Assembly: GCF_008386395.1 (NCBI RefSeq)
Contig: NZ_CP043762.1
Coordinates: 372,001-436,000 of the forward strand
Reading direction: 5' to 3'
Length of the DNA: 64,000 bases
From: Paenibacillus sp. 37
GTDB taxonomy: Bacteria; Bacillota; Bacilli; Paenibacillales; Paenibacillaceae
The position numbers and the translations under genes are program-made. The notes beneath the pieces were generated by a model. That model had not been told where the DNA came from, made no database searches, and saw only the letters and a list, made by a program, of their open reading frames with translations. Each line of letters starts with the position of its first letter. The stretch's first letter is position 1. Shown in pieces: positions 1 through 9,941 of the stretch.

Positions 1-4
1 AATA

Positions 5-2812
5 ATGGAAAAATTTACTCCCCAAATGCAGTCCTTTTTAGAAAATTTTTTTGGTGATGGTAATCGAACAACATTAACCAGTTTAAATGACTCTAATTCC
101 AATCACGCAAAGAAAATTAAACCTTTTGTGGATAGACTATCAAATAATCCTTCTCCAAGCGTCATTCCATTCATTGACTCAGATAACAATGTGACGTGGT
201 TTGGGTTAGCTTTCGATGAGCAACAATTTGTGATGCTCGGTGATAGCTTACATGCCTTTTTAGGTCCAAGTTTCTCCTCGTTTCAACGAGGGAAACAAAA
301 GAATGATGAGCATATCATAGTACCGGAAGTCAATCGAATTACGAACGGTCGTTTTTTTGTATTTGAGGCAGATAATCAAGAGGTCCATTCACAATTAACA
401 AAAATGATAGGGGTTTGGGAGAGTCGTCCAAAAGATCGAAAAATTCGCAGTCTAAATATTGACCAACTTTTAAGGGAGTTTTACACCGCCCTTGAAGTGA
501 ACAGCGGTGCCGACGCCAAAGCTTCTCTGCAATCCATTAGGGACTTGGGACAGTTTAGTGCCCAAAATCTCATTTTTTTACAAATTCAATTTCTATCTTC
601 ATTTCAATTATGGGATGATCTATTTGCATTGCCTGGCATAGTAGAGGTGATTACTGCACGTAGACCGCTTGCAGTCACAGAAGCTTTACTGTCTGGCATC
701 TATGCACAACATATCGCTCCGTATGAAGATATAAACGATGTTCGAACTGTAATGGAACACTTTAAAAAAGAACTGTGGCCCTCATATAGTGCATTGTTCC
801 AATACCGTCGAGCATCCCAGAATCCGGATGTTTTGAAATGTTATGCTGTACATGCAGTTGCGCTGTCTTCATCACAATACGACATCTCGGAATTGGAAGG
901 CAGTTTAAGGGATGAACCATTTTTTCAAGAACTTTTAGCACAATTTACACCGTATCAACAAGCGACTACCCACTTCACTGATGCGTACAAACAAGCACAA
1001 AGGGAAATGGAAAACGGACGCACGGAGAAGGCGTTCAGATTACTTCGCTCTGTTCCGACTGGTGTACAGCAAACCATTGGCTTATTAGATTGTGCGCTGG
1101 TGCTACTTGACTTATCTTCCATTAAAATTGCCTTAGATGCTTATGCGGAGTTAAAAGCAGAAGAGAAAAAACAAGTTTGCGCAACGCAGCGAATGCAATC
1201 AACGCTACAAATTCTGCAGACCTTTGGTCAAGCTACCCAGCAGCCAATTCGTCGAGTTCCAGATAATTGGATCGAATGGATCCTACAATTAGAAGGGCTG
1301 GAAATCGGTGTTGCATCAGAGATAGCAAGGCAAGGAGCAAAACAATGGAGAGTTAATAAATTAAATGAACAAGATCCTGGTCTTTCGGTACTCTACGCTT
1401 CCTTATGTAACTTGGACTCCTCATTAAAAACAAAAATGGGGTATGCATTACCGCATATGATAAGCTTTTTCAGTAAGGATGAATTCTGGCCACGTTTGGA
1501 GTGGAAACGGGTATATCTTTGGTTATTGACCTGTCTCCTTGAGAGTTCCTCAGGGTCACGGGCGGATCTTGCTTTGTTTAATTCAATCTTCAAGCAATTA
1601 AATGTGGCCGGTTTAGAAGCGGAAGAATATCGTGAACTGATGGAGCAACTTCTACTATGGATAAAGAGGAATGCTTCGGTTAATCAGATTGAAACAATAA
1701 TGGAAACGTGTGAAATTTTAGTTGCAGCGCCTTATCGGGAGTTCCAAATTCATTTACCTCTGTTACAGGAAATTCATTTACATATCAATGCTTCTTCATC
1801 TGATAAATGGAAGAGTGTACGTGAAGCACTCTCACCTGGTAACTGGTATGAGTGGTTTAACGTGATGATGGAGAAACAAATCCCTGCAAACATATTACTT
1901 TCATGTATGCCAGACCTTGATTCTATGGAGTGGAGTCCTTCACAGATCGAAACCATTTTTGACTATTTCACTGAACTTTATGTAGAGGAACAAACTCAAA
2001 TTTCAGAAACACTAGTACCGCGATTAGTCGATGATACGTTGAAAGCTCCAAGTTTTCCAAGGCGAGAAATGGAGAAGATTTACGAGATATTACTGATTTT
2101 AATGGACTTAAGCCTAAGTCGAAGCGAGGAGAATACATTACAATTTAATCGCTTAGTTGATGGATTGCTATATTTAAGGCCAGGTTCTGCTGATCAACAT
2201 TGGAATGCTATTGAAGGTTGGTTTGATGTAACTCCATTTGCCGCTCTTGCCGATTTACTGTTGGATGCAATGGATCTATTTGTGGATTCACCACTTGTAA
2301 ATGAGAAAATGTCAGAGTTATGGAATACGTGGTGTCAAACATTATTACAACATATCCTTCATGGTAAAATGACACGTATAAGAGAATGGTACAGAATAGG
2401 GAAGTGGGTGAACGGTTATTATGACACCCTACTAGAGCTCAAAACAGCCCTGAATATTGGTTTTGAACAAGAAGACCCTTTAAGTAAGCTAAATAAACAA
2501 GTAATTACGATATTCACCTTACTTGAAAAACCTGCGAAACGTGCTTCTGAATACCTTACTTCAAGAAACCCATCTCTAAAAATACGTCTTTGTTTAGATG
2601 ATCGGTTGACTGATCGTGCAAAAGAGTTTGCTCGAAACTCAGATATTTCGGTTGTGGTGACGACACATATGTCTCATGCTTTGACTTACGGGATAGGAGA
2701 ACACTTAACTTCAAGCCCAGTTTACGCACGTAGTTCGGGTGAATCAGCTATCATTGATGCTATTGAACAGTATGCAGAAAAATTTATGGAAGATAGTTTA
2801 ATATCTAATTAA
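5..2812 (+). CDS. DpdD-like protein, large copy (935 aa)
   Basis: Probable member of the DpdD family, a component of unknown biochemistry in the restriction half of 7-deazaguanine DNA modification (Dpd) systems. The assignment rests on homology to the 746-residue product at 18820 in the same cluster. Both share a C-terminal block (about residues 840-920 here) with the pattern RNPS...C.DD.LT..AK, then VV.VTT..SHA..YGI, then VY.RSSG. Both also share an N-terminal segment (IFLQIQFLSSFQLWDDL here, LFLKMQWLAAQHHWDDI there). The extra ~190 residues lie mostly in the middle helical part. No catalytic motif was recognised. The first ATG is 5 bases into the window, so the ribosome binding site, and possibly a further upstream start, cannot be seen. 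A strong terminator follows at 2970, so it is not transcribed with dpdE unless read-through occurs. Confidence 0.6.
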   Translation: MEKFTPQMQSFLENFFGDGNRTTLTSLNDSNSNHAKKIKPFVDRLSNNPSPSVIPFIDSDNNVTWFGLAFDEQQFVMLGDSLHAFLGPSFSSFQRGKQKNDEHIIVPEVNRITNGRFFVFEADNQEVHSQLTKMIGVWESRPKDRKIRSLNIDQLLREFYTALEVNSGADAKASLQSIRDLGQFSAQNLIFLQIQFLSSFQLWDDLFALPGIVEVITARRPLAVTEALLSGIYAQHIAPYEDINDVRTVMEHFKKELWPSYSALFQYRRASQNPDVLKCYAVHAVALSSSQYDISELEGSLRDEPFFQELLAQFTPYQQATTHFTDAYKQAQREMENGRTEKAFRLLRSVPTGVQQTIGLLDCALVLLDLSSIKIALDAYAELKAEEKKQVCATQRMQSTLQILQTFGQATQQPIRRVPDNWIEWILQLEGLEIGVASEIARQGAKQWRVNKLNEQDPGLSVLYASLCNLDSSLKTKMGYALPHMISFFSKDEFWPRLEWKRVYLWLLTCLLESSSGSRADLALFNSIFKQLNVAGLEAEEYRELMEQLLLWIKRNASVNQIETIMETCEILVAAPYREFQIHLPLLQEIHLHINASSSDKWKSVREALSPGNWYEWFNVMMEKQIPANILLSCMPDLDSMEWSPSQIETIFDYFTELYVEEQTQISETLVPRLVDDTLKAPSFPRREMEKIYEILLILMDLSLSRSEENTLQFNRLVDGLLYLRPGSADQHWNAIEGWFDVTPFAALADLLLDAMDLFVDSPLVNEKMSELWNTWCQTLLQHILHGKMTRIREWYRIGKWVNGYYDTLLELKTALNIGFEQEDPLSKLNKQVITIFTLLEKPAKRASEYLTSRNPSLKIRLCLDDRLTDRAKEFARNSDISVVVTTHMSHALTYGIGEHLTSSPVYARSSGESAIIDAIEQYAEKFMEDSLISN

Positions 2813-2969
2813 GCTTTTAATCCAAATGCAAGGTTTAAAACCCTATTGAAACATATTGGGTTATATGATAAATTTGGAAGTGTTAAATGGGGATGAGCAT
2901 ATAACCTCACGGAACTAATGTTGGATAATTTAATAGGAAGAGAGTCGGTATGATCAACGGCTTTTTATG

Positions 2970-3008
2970 CGGAGTTATGGTGATGTTATTGCCATAACTC
3001 CGTTTTTA
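2970..3008 (+). terminator. Intrinsic terminator after the first DpdD-like gene
   Basis: An 11-bp inverted repeat (CGGAGTTATGG / CCATAACTCCG) with an 11-base loop is followed by TTTTT. It sits in the 357-base gap between the large DpdD-like gene and dpdE and separates the first gene from the dpdE operon. The rest of the gap (3009-3153) is AT-rich and must hold the dpdE promoter, but no convincing -35/-10 pair was identified. Confidence 0.85.
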
Positions 3009-3169
3009 GTTTTATGATTGGTAAATCCTTGCTGGAATACCTTGCTTTACAGTCTTAACTAGTAATATGGACTTGATTCTGTCAAAATTTAGTTCCAAAG
3101 TAATAGTATACGTTATAAACTTAGATAGTTGTCTACAACAAGAACTGGTATATAAAGGTGGATTTGCTT

Positions 3170-6100
3170 ATGGAGATTGGCATGTATGTACGTTGCCCTG
3201 TAGAATTTGAATACCCTGAAATACCAAGACGATTCGCAATTGGGCGAGTCTTACGCGTTGATGGCAGAAAAAAAGAGATTAAAGTAGGCTTCTATTTACC
3301 AGGTGATTCGAATTTGATGCATAAAGCATATGGAATCCCAACGGAAGAGACCTATTCATTTGAACAAATCAATAGATGCAAAATATTGCCTCAATCTCCG
3401 TTCGAGCTCTTAAATTCGTCTAGCGGGGGTATTATTTTATCGTTCTCTCATACTGATTTCAGAGGCTTTCACTATTATTATGTCCAATTAGAAGGCGCCA
3501 GTGAGATTCGCTGTATGTCTGAAGGAGAGTTAAATGTTCCAGTAACCCGTGGAGATATGGACGTTATAAGCAGTTTTGAGAATTATGAATTTCATAACCC
3601 ACAATGGTATTTACATCGTCAAGTTGTAGCGGATTCCTTGCACACATTACGTAATGCGACGTTCGGATTTGAAACATTGATTGGATCCCGTGTGTTCTTA
3701 ATGGAACATCAAATTGATACTATTGTTCGAGCGATATCAGAAGATCCATGCCGCTTTATGTTAGCGGACGAAGTTGGTCTGGGAAAAACGATAGAGGCTG
3801 CTGTCATTATGAAAGGATTACAGAAGCGTCTTGGTCAAATACGTATGCTCCTCATTGTACCGGAATCTCTACTATATCAATGGCGTAATGAGATGAGTTA
3901 TAAGTTTTGGACCGATTTTGAGGTGTATGACGGGAAGGCAGAACAGTTGCATAAGAGTATGTTGCTTTTCCCTCTCGAAAAAGTGAATTCTAGAGACGGC
4001 CAGCAATTACTCCGTAGGGAGTGGGATCTATGCATTGTCGATGAAACTCACCGACTGCTTACAATGGAAGCGGAGTACGATTGTATTTATAAGTTAAGCC
4101 AAGTGGTGCCGCATCTATTGCTACTGAGTGCGACTCCGATACAATCCAGACAAGTTGAGTTTTTACGTCTTGTCCGTTTACTTGATCCTCAAAAATATAG
4201 TCAGATGACCGAAGCTCAATTTGGACAATTACTCGAAAAACAAGATTTTTTACGTAGAAAGGTTCATCGCATGATGCAAGATCTTTCTGACTATTACGAA
4301 GAAGAGTTGGCAGATGACTTCAAAGAAGATCTGGACGACATTGCAGAATCATTGGGGGATTCAAACTTTCAACAATTGGTAGATTCCATAGACACTCGAA
4401 GTGAAGATAAAGGACTGTCTCAAGTGGAACTTGCTCTGGCGTATTTAGGAGAGCACTATCAGATTGAACGTAAAATCCTTCGCCATCGCCGGAAACAAAT
4501 TGAATCTTACCTGGGTGATCGGACACTTTATGAAAATACATATGTAATGAAAGGGGCAGATGAGCAGTATCACGAAAGTGACGCGTATGATGCACTCATT
4601 GATTATTTAGAGTTTATTAAAGAAGCGTCTTCAGGTTTGAACGTGCGAGACTATCAGCGATGGTTGCTTTCAGCCATGTTTAGCTCCCCTTGGGCACTTG
4701 AAGCGGCTATTGCCATCCGAAAAGATGTCATTACAAATAAGATTCATGGCAAAGGTGATGGCATCGGACAACAGTTTCCGCTTCAAGATGGAGAAGAATA
4801 TTATCTTGATAGCCTTAAAGCAAACACGGCCCGTTGGCGCCAGGCAACTGAGACTGAGTTAAAAAGAGTCAAGGAATGCTATGATGATCCGGAATTGATT
4901 CAAGGTCGCCTCATGAAGGTGATGGATCATATTCTTCAGGAAACGGTGAACGAAAAGGTAGTCATCTTCTCTTCTTGGACAGAAACTCTACTTCCACTTG
5001 AGAAAGCTTTAGCTGATCATTTCAGTATAAACGCCGTTCGAGGCTTCTATACGGGAATGACCGATAAAGAATTACAATCAACAGTTGATGATTTTCAAAA
5101 TGATCCTGATTGCCGGTTTTTGCTGTGTGATCCTCTTGGAGGCGAAGGTCGGAATTTCCAAATGGCAGATCGAATTATTCATATTGATATTCCGTGGAAC
5201 CCTTCTGAGCTCGAGCAGCGAATTGGTCGTTTAGACCGTATTGGTCGTAAGGGGAATGTATTGTCTGTCGTGATGTACTCTGAGGGGACCATTGAAGAGC
5301 AACTATTTCAAATATGGAGAGATGGTCTTCAAATTTTTAACGAATCACTCAGCGGAATTGAAATTGCGATTCATGATATTCAAAGCGAAATGACATTGGC
5401 ACTTAATCAAGATTTACGTTATGGCCTTCAGAACGTACTGCCTTCTATGAACGATATGTTAGTCAAAATGCGTGAGCGTGTACAGGAAGAACGTTATTTT
5501 GACATGGCGCGTCAATTAGATCGTCACGTCCAAGAGCAGTTATCACATCTCATTACAAAATTTGATGCAGGTGGTGGCGTCAAGCTTGCAGAGACGATGA
5601 TGAAATGGGCTAACATGACAGGGCTTTACGGAAATCCAATTGAACGTGGTCAAGTGGTTATATTTGATCAACATAAAGCTGTTGCTAAATCGATGGTTCG
5701 TACGTTATTGCTATTACCGGACAATTCTGAGTTGTTGGATAAAGCGGGCAGGGTAGGTCAAATTCGTGGCACGTTTATGCGGGAAGTGGCGGTCGCTCGT
5801 GAAAAACTTTCGTTTTTTGCACCTGGAAATAGTATGTTTGATGCCATAGTCAATAATGCACAAGAGACTGACTGGGGTCGATCAACAGCTCTGGAATTAT
5901 CTCATCCTGATTTAGACTGGGAAGGAATCGTTTATACGTGGTCGGTTTCCTTAAATCCTAACTATTTACTTGCTTTAGATGAACCATTGGAGCATTTGGT
6001 GCATTCACAGGGGTATACACCACTAGAGCATTTTATAACGGCTGAGACCCTTGTTCCAGGACAAGATGAACGAGTTTCTGATGTACTTAACACTCTGTCT

Positions 6101-6469
6101 GGAACACTAAAAAAAGTGAATCATTTGGGCAAACGTGAAGGAAATAAAGTCAAGGAGTTCATGCAGCAATTCCCATCGGATATTTGGTCTGAACTTATCC
6201 GCCGAACGAGTGAACAAAGCAAGCAGAAATTTGAACAGTATGTTGCGCAGCGCGTTGATGTTTCTCGTGCTGAGGATGATTTTGGACACAGACTAAATGC
6301 GATGCGTGCAGCAAACTTGTATTTTGGACAGGAAAAACACTCGGATGCCGCAATTGGACGATTATCTAGCATTTATCAAGCTCTACTGGAAGGGCTTCGT
6401 GATCCTGTAATGCGCTTGGAATCAATGGCTTATGTTAGGTTGGTGAAACCGAATGAATCGGTGTTATGA
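3170..6469 (+). CDS. dpdE: DpdE, SNF2-family helicase/ATPase
   Basis: SNF2-type superfamily 2 DNA translocase of about 1099 residues. Walker A (DEVGLGKT) lies near residues 201-209, the Walker B/DEAH-type box reads VDETH near 289, and motif III reads LLSATP near 318. The C-terminal helicase lobe carries IGRLDRIGRKG near 683, followed by about 400 residues of helical tail. In Dpd clusters the SNF2 protein belongs to the restriction set (dpdD-dpdK) that acts on DNA lacking the 7-deazaguanine mark. Start chosen at ATG 3170, which has AAAGGTGG 8 bases upstream; an in-frame GTG at 3158 lies inside that site. It overlaps dpdF by 17 bases, so the two are translationally coupled. SNF2 family is certain; the Dpd assignment rests on the complete neighbour order E-F-G-H-I-J-K. 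Confidence 0.85.
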   Translation: MEIGMYVRCPVEFEYPEIPRRFAIGRVLRVDGRKKEIKVGFYLPGDSNLMHKAYGIPTEETYSFEQINRCKILPQSPFELLNSSSGGIILSFSHTDFRGFHYYYVQLEGASEIRCMSEGELNVPVTRGDMDVISSFENYEFHNPQWYLHRQVVADSLHTLRNATFGFETLIGSRVFLMEHQIDTIVRAISEDPCRFMLADEVGLGKTIEAAVIMKGLQKRLGQIRMLLIVPESLLYQWRNEMSYKFWTDFEVYDGKAEQLHKSMLLFPLEKVNSRDGQQLLRREWDLCIVDETHRLLTMEAEYDCIYKLSQVVPHLLLLSATPIQSRQVEFLRLVRLLDPQKYSQMTEAQFGQLLEKQDFLRRKVHRMMQDLSDYYEEELADDFKEDLDDIAESLGDSNFQQLVDSIDTRSEDKGLSQVELALAYLGEHYQIERKILRHRRKQIESYLGDRTLYENTYVMKGADEQYHESDAYDALIDYLEFIKEASSGLNVRDYQRWLLSAMFSSPWALEAAIAIRKDVITNKIHGKGDGIGQQFPLQDGEEYYLDSLKANTARWRQATETELKRVKECYDDPELIQGRLMKVMDHILQETVNEKVVIFSSWTETLLPLEKALADHFSINAVRGFYTGMTDKELQSTVDDFQNDPDCRFLLCDPLGGEGRNFQMADRIIHIDIPWNPSELEQRIGRLDRIGRKGNVLSVVMYSEGTIEEQLFQIWRDGLQIFNESLSGIEIAIHDIQSEMTLALNQDLRYGLQNVLPSMNDMLVKMRERVQEERYFDMARQLDRHVQEQLSHLITKFDAGGGVKLAETMMKWANMTGLYGNPIERGQVVIFDQHKAVAKSMVRTLLLLPDNSELLDKAGRVGQIRGTFMREVAVAREKLSFFAPGNSMFDAIVNNAQETDWGRSTALELSHPDLDWEGIVYTWSVSLNPNYLLALDEPLEHLVHSQGYTPLEHFITAETLVPGQDERVSDVLNTLSGTLKKVNHLGKREGNKVKEFMQQFPSDIWSELIRRTSEQSKQKFEQYVAQRVDVSRAEDDFGHRLNAMRAANLYFGQEKHSDAAIGRLSSIYQALLEGLRDPVMRLESMAYVRLVKPNESVL

Positions 6470-9056
6470 AATAGCTGAAGAAGTTCTCCAAGGTCGTTTA
6501 TCACCAGAAAATGCACTTGAGCAACTACAGAAAATAAGAAATGAAAAGACAGTATCGGTGGAACTACGTTCCGCCACCTCCTGTCTTGTTAGACTGTTTC
6601 AATCTATGTCGGGTATTACATCCAATCAGGGAACGGTGATGGATCTTGCGAGTCATCTTCGTCAACTGATTTTAACGTTCCAGCGAAAAATTGTTGTGAA
6701 TGAAGAGTGGGTTAGCCTTATTCAACCGGTTGCAGAGAGATTCGGATTAGTGATGTATAGTGACGGGGAGACGGACATAATTACGCAATCAAATGGAGGT
6801 TATCCATATTGGATTAGCTCACCTGAAGCAGTAAATGATGCCTATCAGTTAACAGCACGGAAACAGCGGAACCAGGTTTTAGGTGATGGTGTTCTTCATA
6901 GTATGACACGGTTTACTCACTACCAATCCCCCTCACAGAAGCAGTTGGTCCAATCTGCCATGCAGATGCTCCCAGGGGAAACACTAACGATTTGTCTACC
7001 GACAGGCGGAGGGAAGAGTCTGGTTAGCCTTCTTCCTACGTACTTTGATACGGAGGGTGGTACGCTACGAGGAGGCGTTCGCGAGACATCGGGAATCACC
7101 GTTGTTATTGTGCCCACGGTTGGGCTTGCTATCGATCAAAAAAATGCTGCAAACAAATATTTCAGCGCTAGAGAAGAAAAATTCCGGCCACAGGCTTATC
7201 GATCGGAGATGCCGCAAGCGGAGAAAGATTTGATCTTTGAAGGAGTGAAGGAAGGGACCATCCCAATCTTATTTACCTCTCCAGAGTCGCTTATCTTAGG
7301 TCCATTAGGTCAACTCATACTGACATCGGCACAAAGAGGCCAAGTTAATCGTTTTGTTATTGATGAGGCTCATATTGTAGTTGACTGGGGAAACAGTTTT
7401 CGAACAGGATTTCAGTTGCTGTCAGCCTATCATAAACAGTTACTGGAGAGAAGTGATGGAAAGGTAAAGACGATTTTAATGTCTGCCACACTGACACCTT
7501 GGACATCAAAAGTGCTGAAAGATTTGTTCGCGGTTGAAGGAAAGTATACGGAAGTTCGGTGTGACGCACTTCGATATGAACCTGCATACATGGTGGATCA
7601 AGCTATAAATGAGGAAGACCGATTCAATAAAATAACGAGAGGTATAGGCTTTTTACCTAGACCACTGATTTTATATGTCAATACAAGAGAACATGCAGCA
7701 AAATGGATCGAACGTTTAAAGGATGAGGGCTATGTACGTGTCAATCAGTTTACTGGAGAGACCAAAGATGATGAACGAAGAGAACTCCTTCGTCAGTGGA
7801 ATGATGATGGCATCGACATTATGGTCGCTACAAGTGCCTTTGGTATGGGTGTCGATAAAGCTGATATTCGAACCATTATTCATTGCGGGATTCCTGAGAG
7901 TTTAAATCGTTATTATCAAGAAGTAGGTCGTAGTGGACGCGATGGATTTGCGTCCGTAAGCCTAGTCTGCTACATCAAAAATGATGTTGAAATCGTTCAA
8001 GGTCAAGTCTCTAAGCAATTCCTCACAGCTGATCTTCTCGTGGATCGATGGATTGCCCTTTTTGAGAATGCTGAATTAGGAGAACAGGCAGATGAGATGT
8101 GGCTCAATATGGCCACTCAGCGAGAGCATCTCAAACACACAGTATCCGGAGCAAGAAATGAAAACTGGAACGTCGCAACAGTCTTGCTTATGGTTCGCAA
8201 TGGATTACTTGAATTACTTGATTTTGAACGTACAGAAGTAGATACTTCGAATGTTCCACGCATAAAAGTTCGTGCCTTAGTGTATGGCATTTTAAATGAT
8301 GCGAAAGCTCTATTAAGTGTGATCACCCCAGAGCGTGAAAGCGAAAAAAGAAGAGTAACAGAGGAACTTGAAATCATAAAGGAGTATATATTCAAACCAA
8401 CAAATCGTTGTCTATCAGACTATTTAATTGAGACCTATCCGTATAGTGAAACCGTATGTGGGGGCTGTACATATTGCGTAAATCACAGTCAATATTTGCG
8501 GTACAATGCCACAAAAATTAATTTTCCATTTCAGTCCAAATTAAAAAAAGAAATAGCTACTATCGGTGACACCTTATTTCCATATTTAATCGGTTTTCGT
8601 CATCTATTAATGACAACTTCGTTGCAGTCTTTAAAAGGCGCTGACTATCCAGACATCATACAAGCTCTAATCAATACAAATGTACGTACGATCGTATTAC
8701 CACCGCTTAATGCCGATGTTATTCGGGCGATTATGGAACAATCGCCTGATGAAAGCAAAAAAAGATATTATCTCTTTCTTCAACAAGAGGAGTTACAGTA
8801 TCCATATGCAACAAAAATAGATGGACCTGTAGCTATCATTTATCCTCCTGACTTAGCCGTAGCAAACATTTTTTATTCCTGGATGAAGATATTATGCAGT
8901 CAATCCGAAGAGGCTGTTTTTATTCATATTGTAGACCCAGAGATAAAGATTCTAAACGAAGGCAAGTCCATTCGTGATTTGCTTGATCATTTATCCTTAC
9001 CGTTAGAAGAGTTTCTTACTAAGCATCAGCGCAAGAAAGATATCGCGTTATATTAA
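6453..9056 (+). CDS. dpdF: DpdF, RecQ-like DNA helicase
   Basis: Superfamily 2 helicase of 867 residues with RecQ-type motifs. Walker A (LPTGGGKS) lies near residue 182, the DEAH box (VIDEAHIVVDWG) near 302, and SAT (LMSATLTP) near 345. Motifs V and VI are ATSAFGMGVDKADIR and YQEVGRSGRDG near 460-495. Cysteines near 651 (NRCLSDYL) and 667-675 (CGGCTYC) resemble the RecQ zinc module. The last ~180 residues are not recognised and may be specific to DpdF. The first 150 residues form a helical extension before the helicase core. The start lies inside the end of dpdE with no strong ribosome binding site, which suggests coupled translation. It probably unwinds unmodified DNA within the Dpd restriction complex. 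Confidence 0.85.
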   Translation: MNRCYEIAEEVLQGRLSPENALEQLQKIRNEKTVSVELRSATSCLVRLFQSMSGITSNQGTVMDLASHLRQLILTFQRKIVVNEEWVSLIQPVAERFGLVMYSDGETDIITQSNGGYPYWISSPEAVNDAYQLTARKQRNQVLGDGVLHSMTRFTHYQSPSQKQLVQSAMQMLPGETLTICLPTGGGKSLVSLLPTYFDTEGGTLRGGVRETSGITVVIVPTVGLAIDQKNAANKYFSAREEKFRPQAYRSEMPQAEKDLIFEGVKEGTIPILFTSPESLILGPLGQLILTSAQRGQVNRFVIDEAHIVVDWGNSFRTGFQLLSAYHKQLLERSDGKVKTILMSATLTPWTSKVLKDLFAVEGKYTEVRCDALRYEPAYMVDQAINEEDRFNKITRGIGFLPRPLILYVNTREHAAKWIERLKDEGYVRVNQFTGETKDDERRELLRQWNDDGIDIMVATSAFGMGVDKADIRTIIHCGIPESLNRYYQEVGRSGRDGFASVSLVCYIKNDVEIVQGQVSKQFLTADLLVDRWIALFENAELGEQADEMWLNMATQREHLKHTVSGARNENWNVATVLLMVRNGLLELLDFERTEVDTSNVPRIKVRALVYGILNDAKALLSVITPERESEKRRVTEELEIIKEYIFKPTNRCLSDYLIETYPYSETVCGGCTYCVNHSQYLRYNATKINFPFQSKLKKEIATIGDTLFPYLIGFRHLLMTTSLQSLKGADYPDIIQALINTNVRTIVLPPLNADVIRAIMEQSPDESKKRYYLFLQQEELQYPYATKIDGPVAIIYPPDLAVANIFYSWMKILCSQSEEAVFIHIVDPEIKILNEGKSIRDLLDHLSLPLEEFLTKHQRKKDIALY

Positions 9057-9077
9057 CATGGAAAGGGAGGTCTTTAA

Positions 9078-9941
9078 ATGCCGTTTGACAATTCCATAAA
9101 AAACTTGCAAACACCAGAACGTGTCAGAGCGTTGTGCCAGTTAGTAGAGTACGCCCCCTATACGAAGAACGAACTTCTCAAATTACTCCAACCCCCTGCT
9201 GTTAACAGTAATGAATCTGTGGCAGCAGATTGTTATAGCTTTACTTTAAAAGGAAAACTCATTGTAGAGAACGATGACCGCAAATTAGTCTCCAATATGG
9301 CTCCAAACGCAGCGCAAGATCCAGTGAATTTCCGCCGTGAAATCATTCGTAATGCCCATCAACAACCAGATTTAGTGTTTCATCGTTTTACGGCGTGGGC
9401 CCTGGGAAAAGGACAGGAGGTTATGACTTTTAAATCAGAAAAACTGGTGAGTAACTTCTTTTCTGATGTCACCTCTAAAACAAAAGGTATTGGGTTGAAT
9501 AATGAAGATAAAAATCGAGAGTATAACACGACCAATGTAAAAGGATGGATGAACTGGGCTTCATATTTAGGGTACGGATTTGAACATAAAGGGAGTTTTT
9601 TAGTTAATCCTGCGCTTCGAATGAAAGAAGAGTTGATGTTCGATACTTCGCTTGATAAAGGAAAATGGATACCTATTCGTGAGTTTATGAGTTGGTTAGC
9701 CCTTTCTGTGCCTGAACTTGATGGGGGGATTTACAACGAGCAAGTCTATTTAGAGCGAAACGGATCGCAGCATCTGTCTTATGCTCTCTCGACAGGGTTG
9801 AGATCTCTCCATTCGCAGGGTGTCGTTCAACTTATTCAAACAAAAGACGCTGGAGATGTTTGGCACTTGACCCCGAGTAAATTACATGAGGTCTCTTCTG
9901 CCGTTACAGCTATTAAGATAGTAGGAGGCCACGAGACATGA
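9078..9941 (+). CDS. dpdG: DpdG, small Dpd restriction component
   Basis: A 287-residue protein with no enzymatic motif. The N-terminus (PERVRALCQLVEYAPYTKNE, about residues 13-32) has the spacing of a winged-helix or helix-turn-helix segment, and a second similar segment lies near residues 195-265. This suggests a DNA- or partner-binding adaptor. It starts at an ATG with the strong site GGGAGG 8 bases upstream and overlaps dpdH by the four bases ATGA. It is named DpdG from its size and its position between the RecQ-like DpdF and the large ATPase DpdH. Function within the complex is unknown. Confidence 0.65.
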   Translation: MPFDNSIKNLQTPERVRALCQLVEYAPYTKNELLKLLQPPAVNSNESVAADCYSFTLKGKLIVENDDRKLVSNMAPNAAQDPVNFRREIIRNAHQQPDLVFHRFTAWALGKGQEVMTFKSEKLVSNFFSDVTSKTKGIGLNNEDKNREYNTTNVKGWMNWASYLGYGFEHKGSFLVNPALRMKEELMFDTSLDKGKWIPIREFMSWLALSVPELDGGIYNEQVYLERNGSQHLSYALSTGLRSLHSQGVVQLIQTKDAGDVWHLTPSKLHEVSSAVTAIKIVGGHET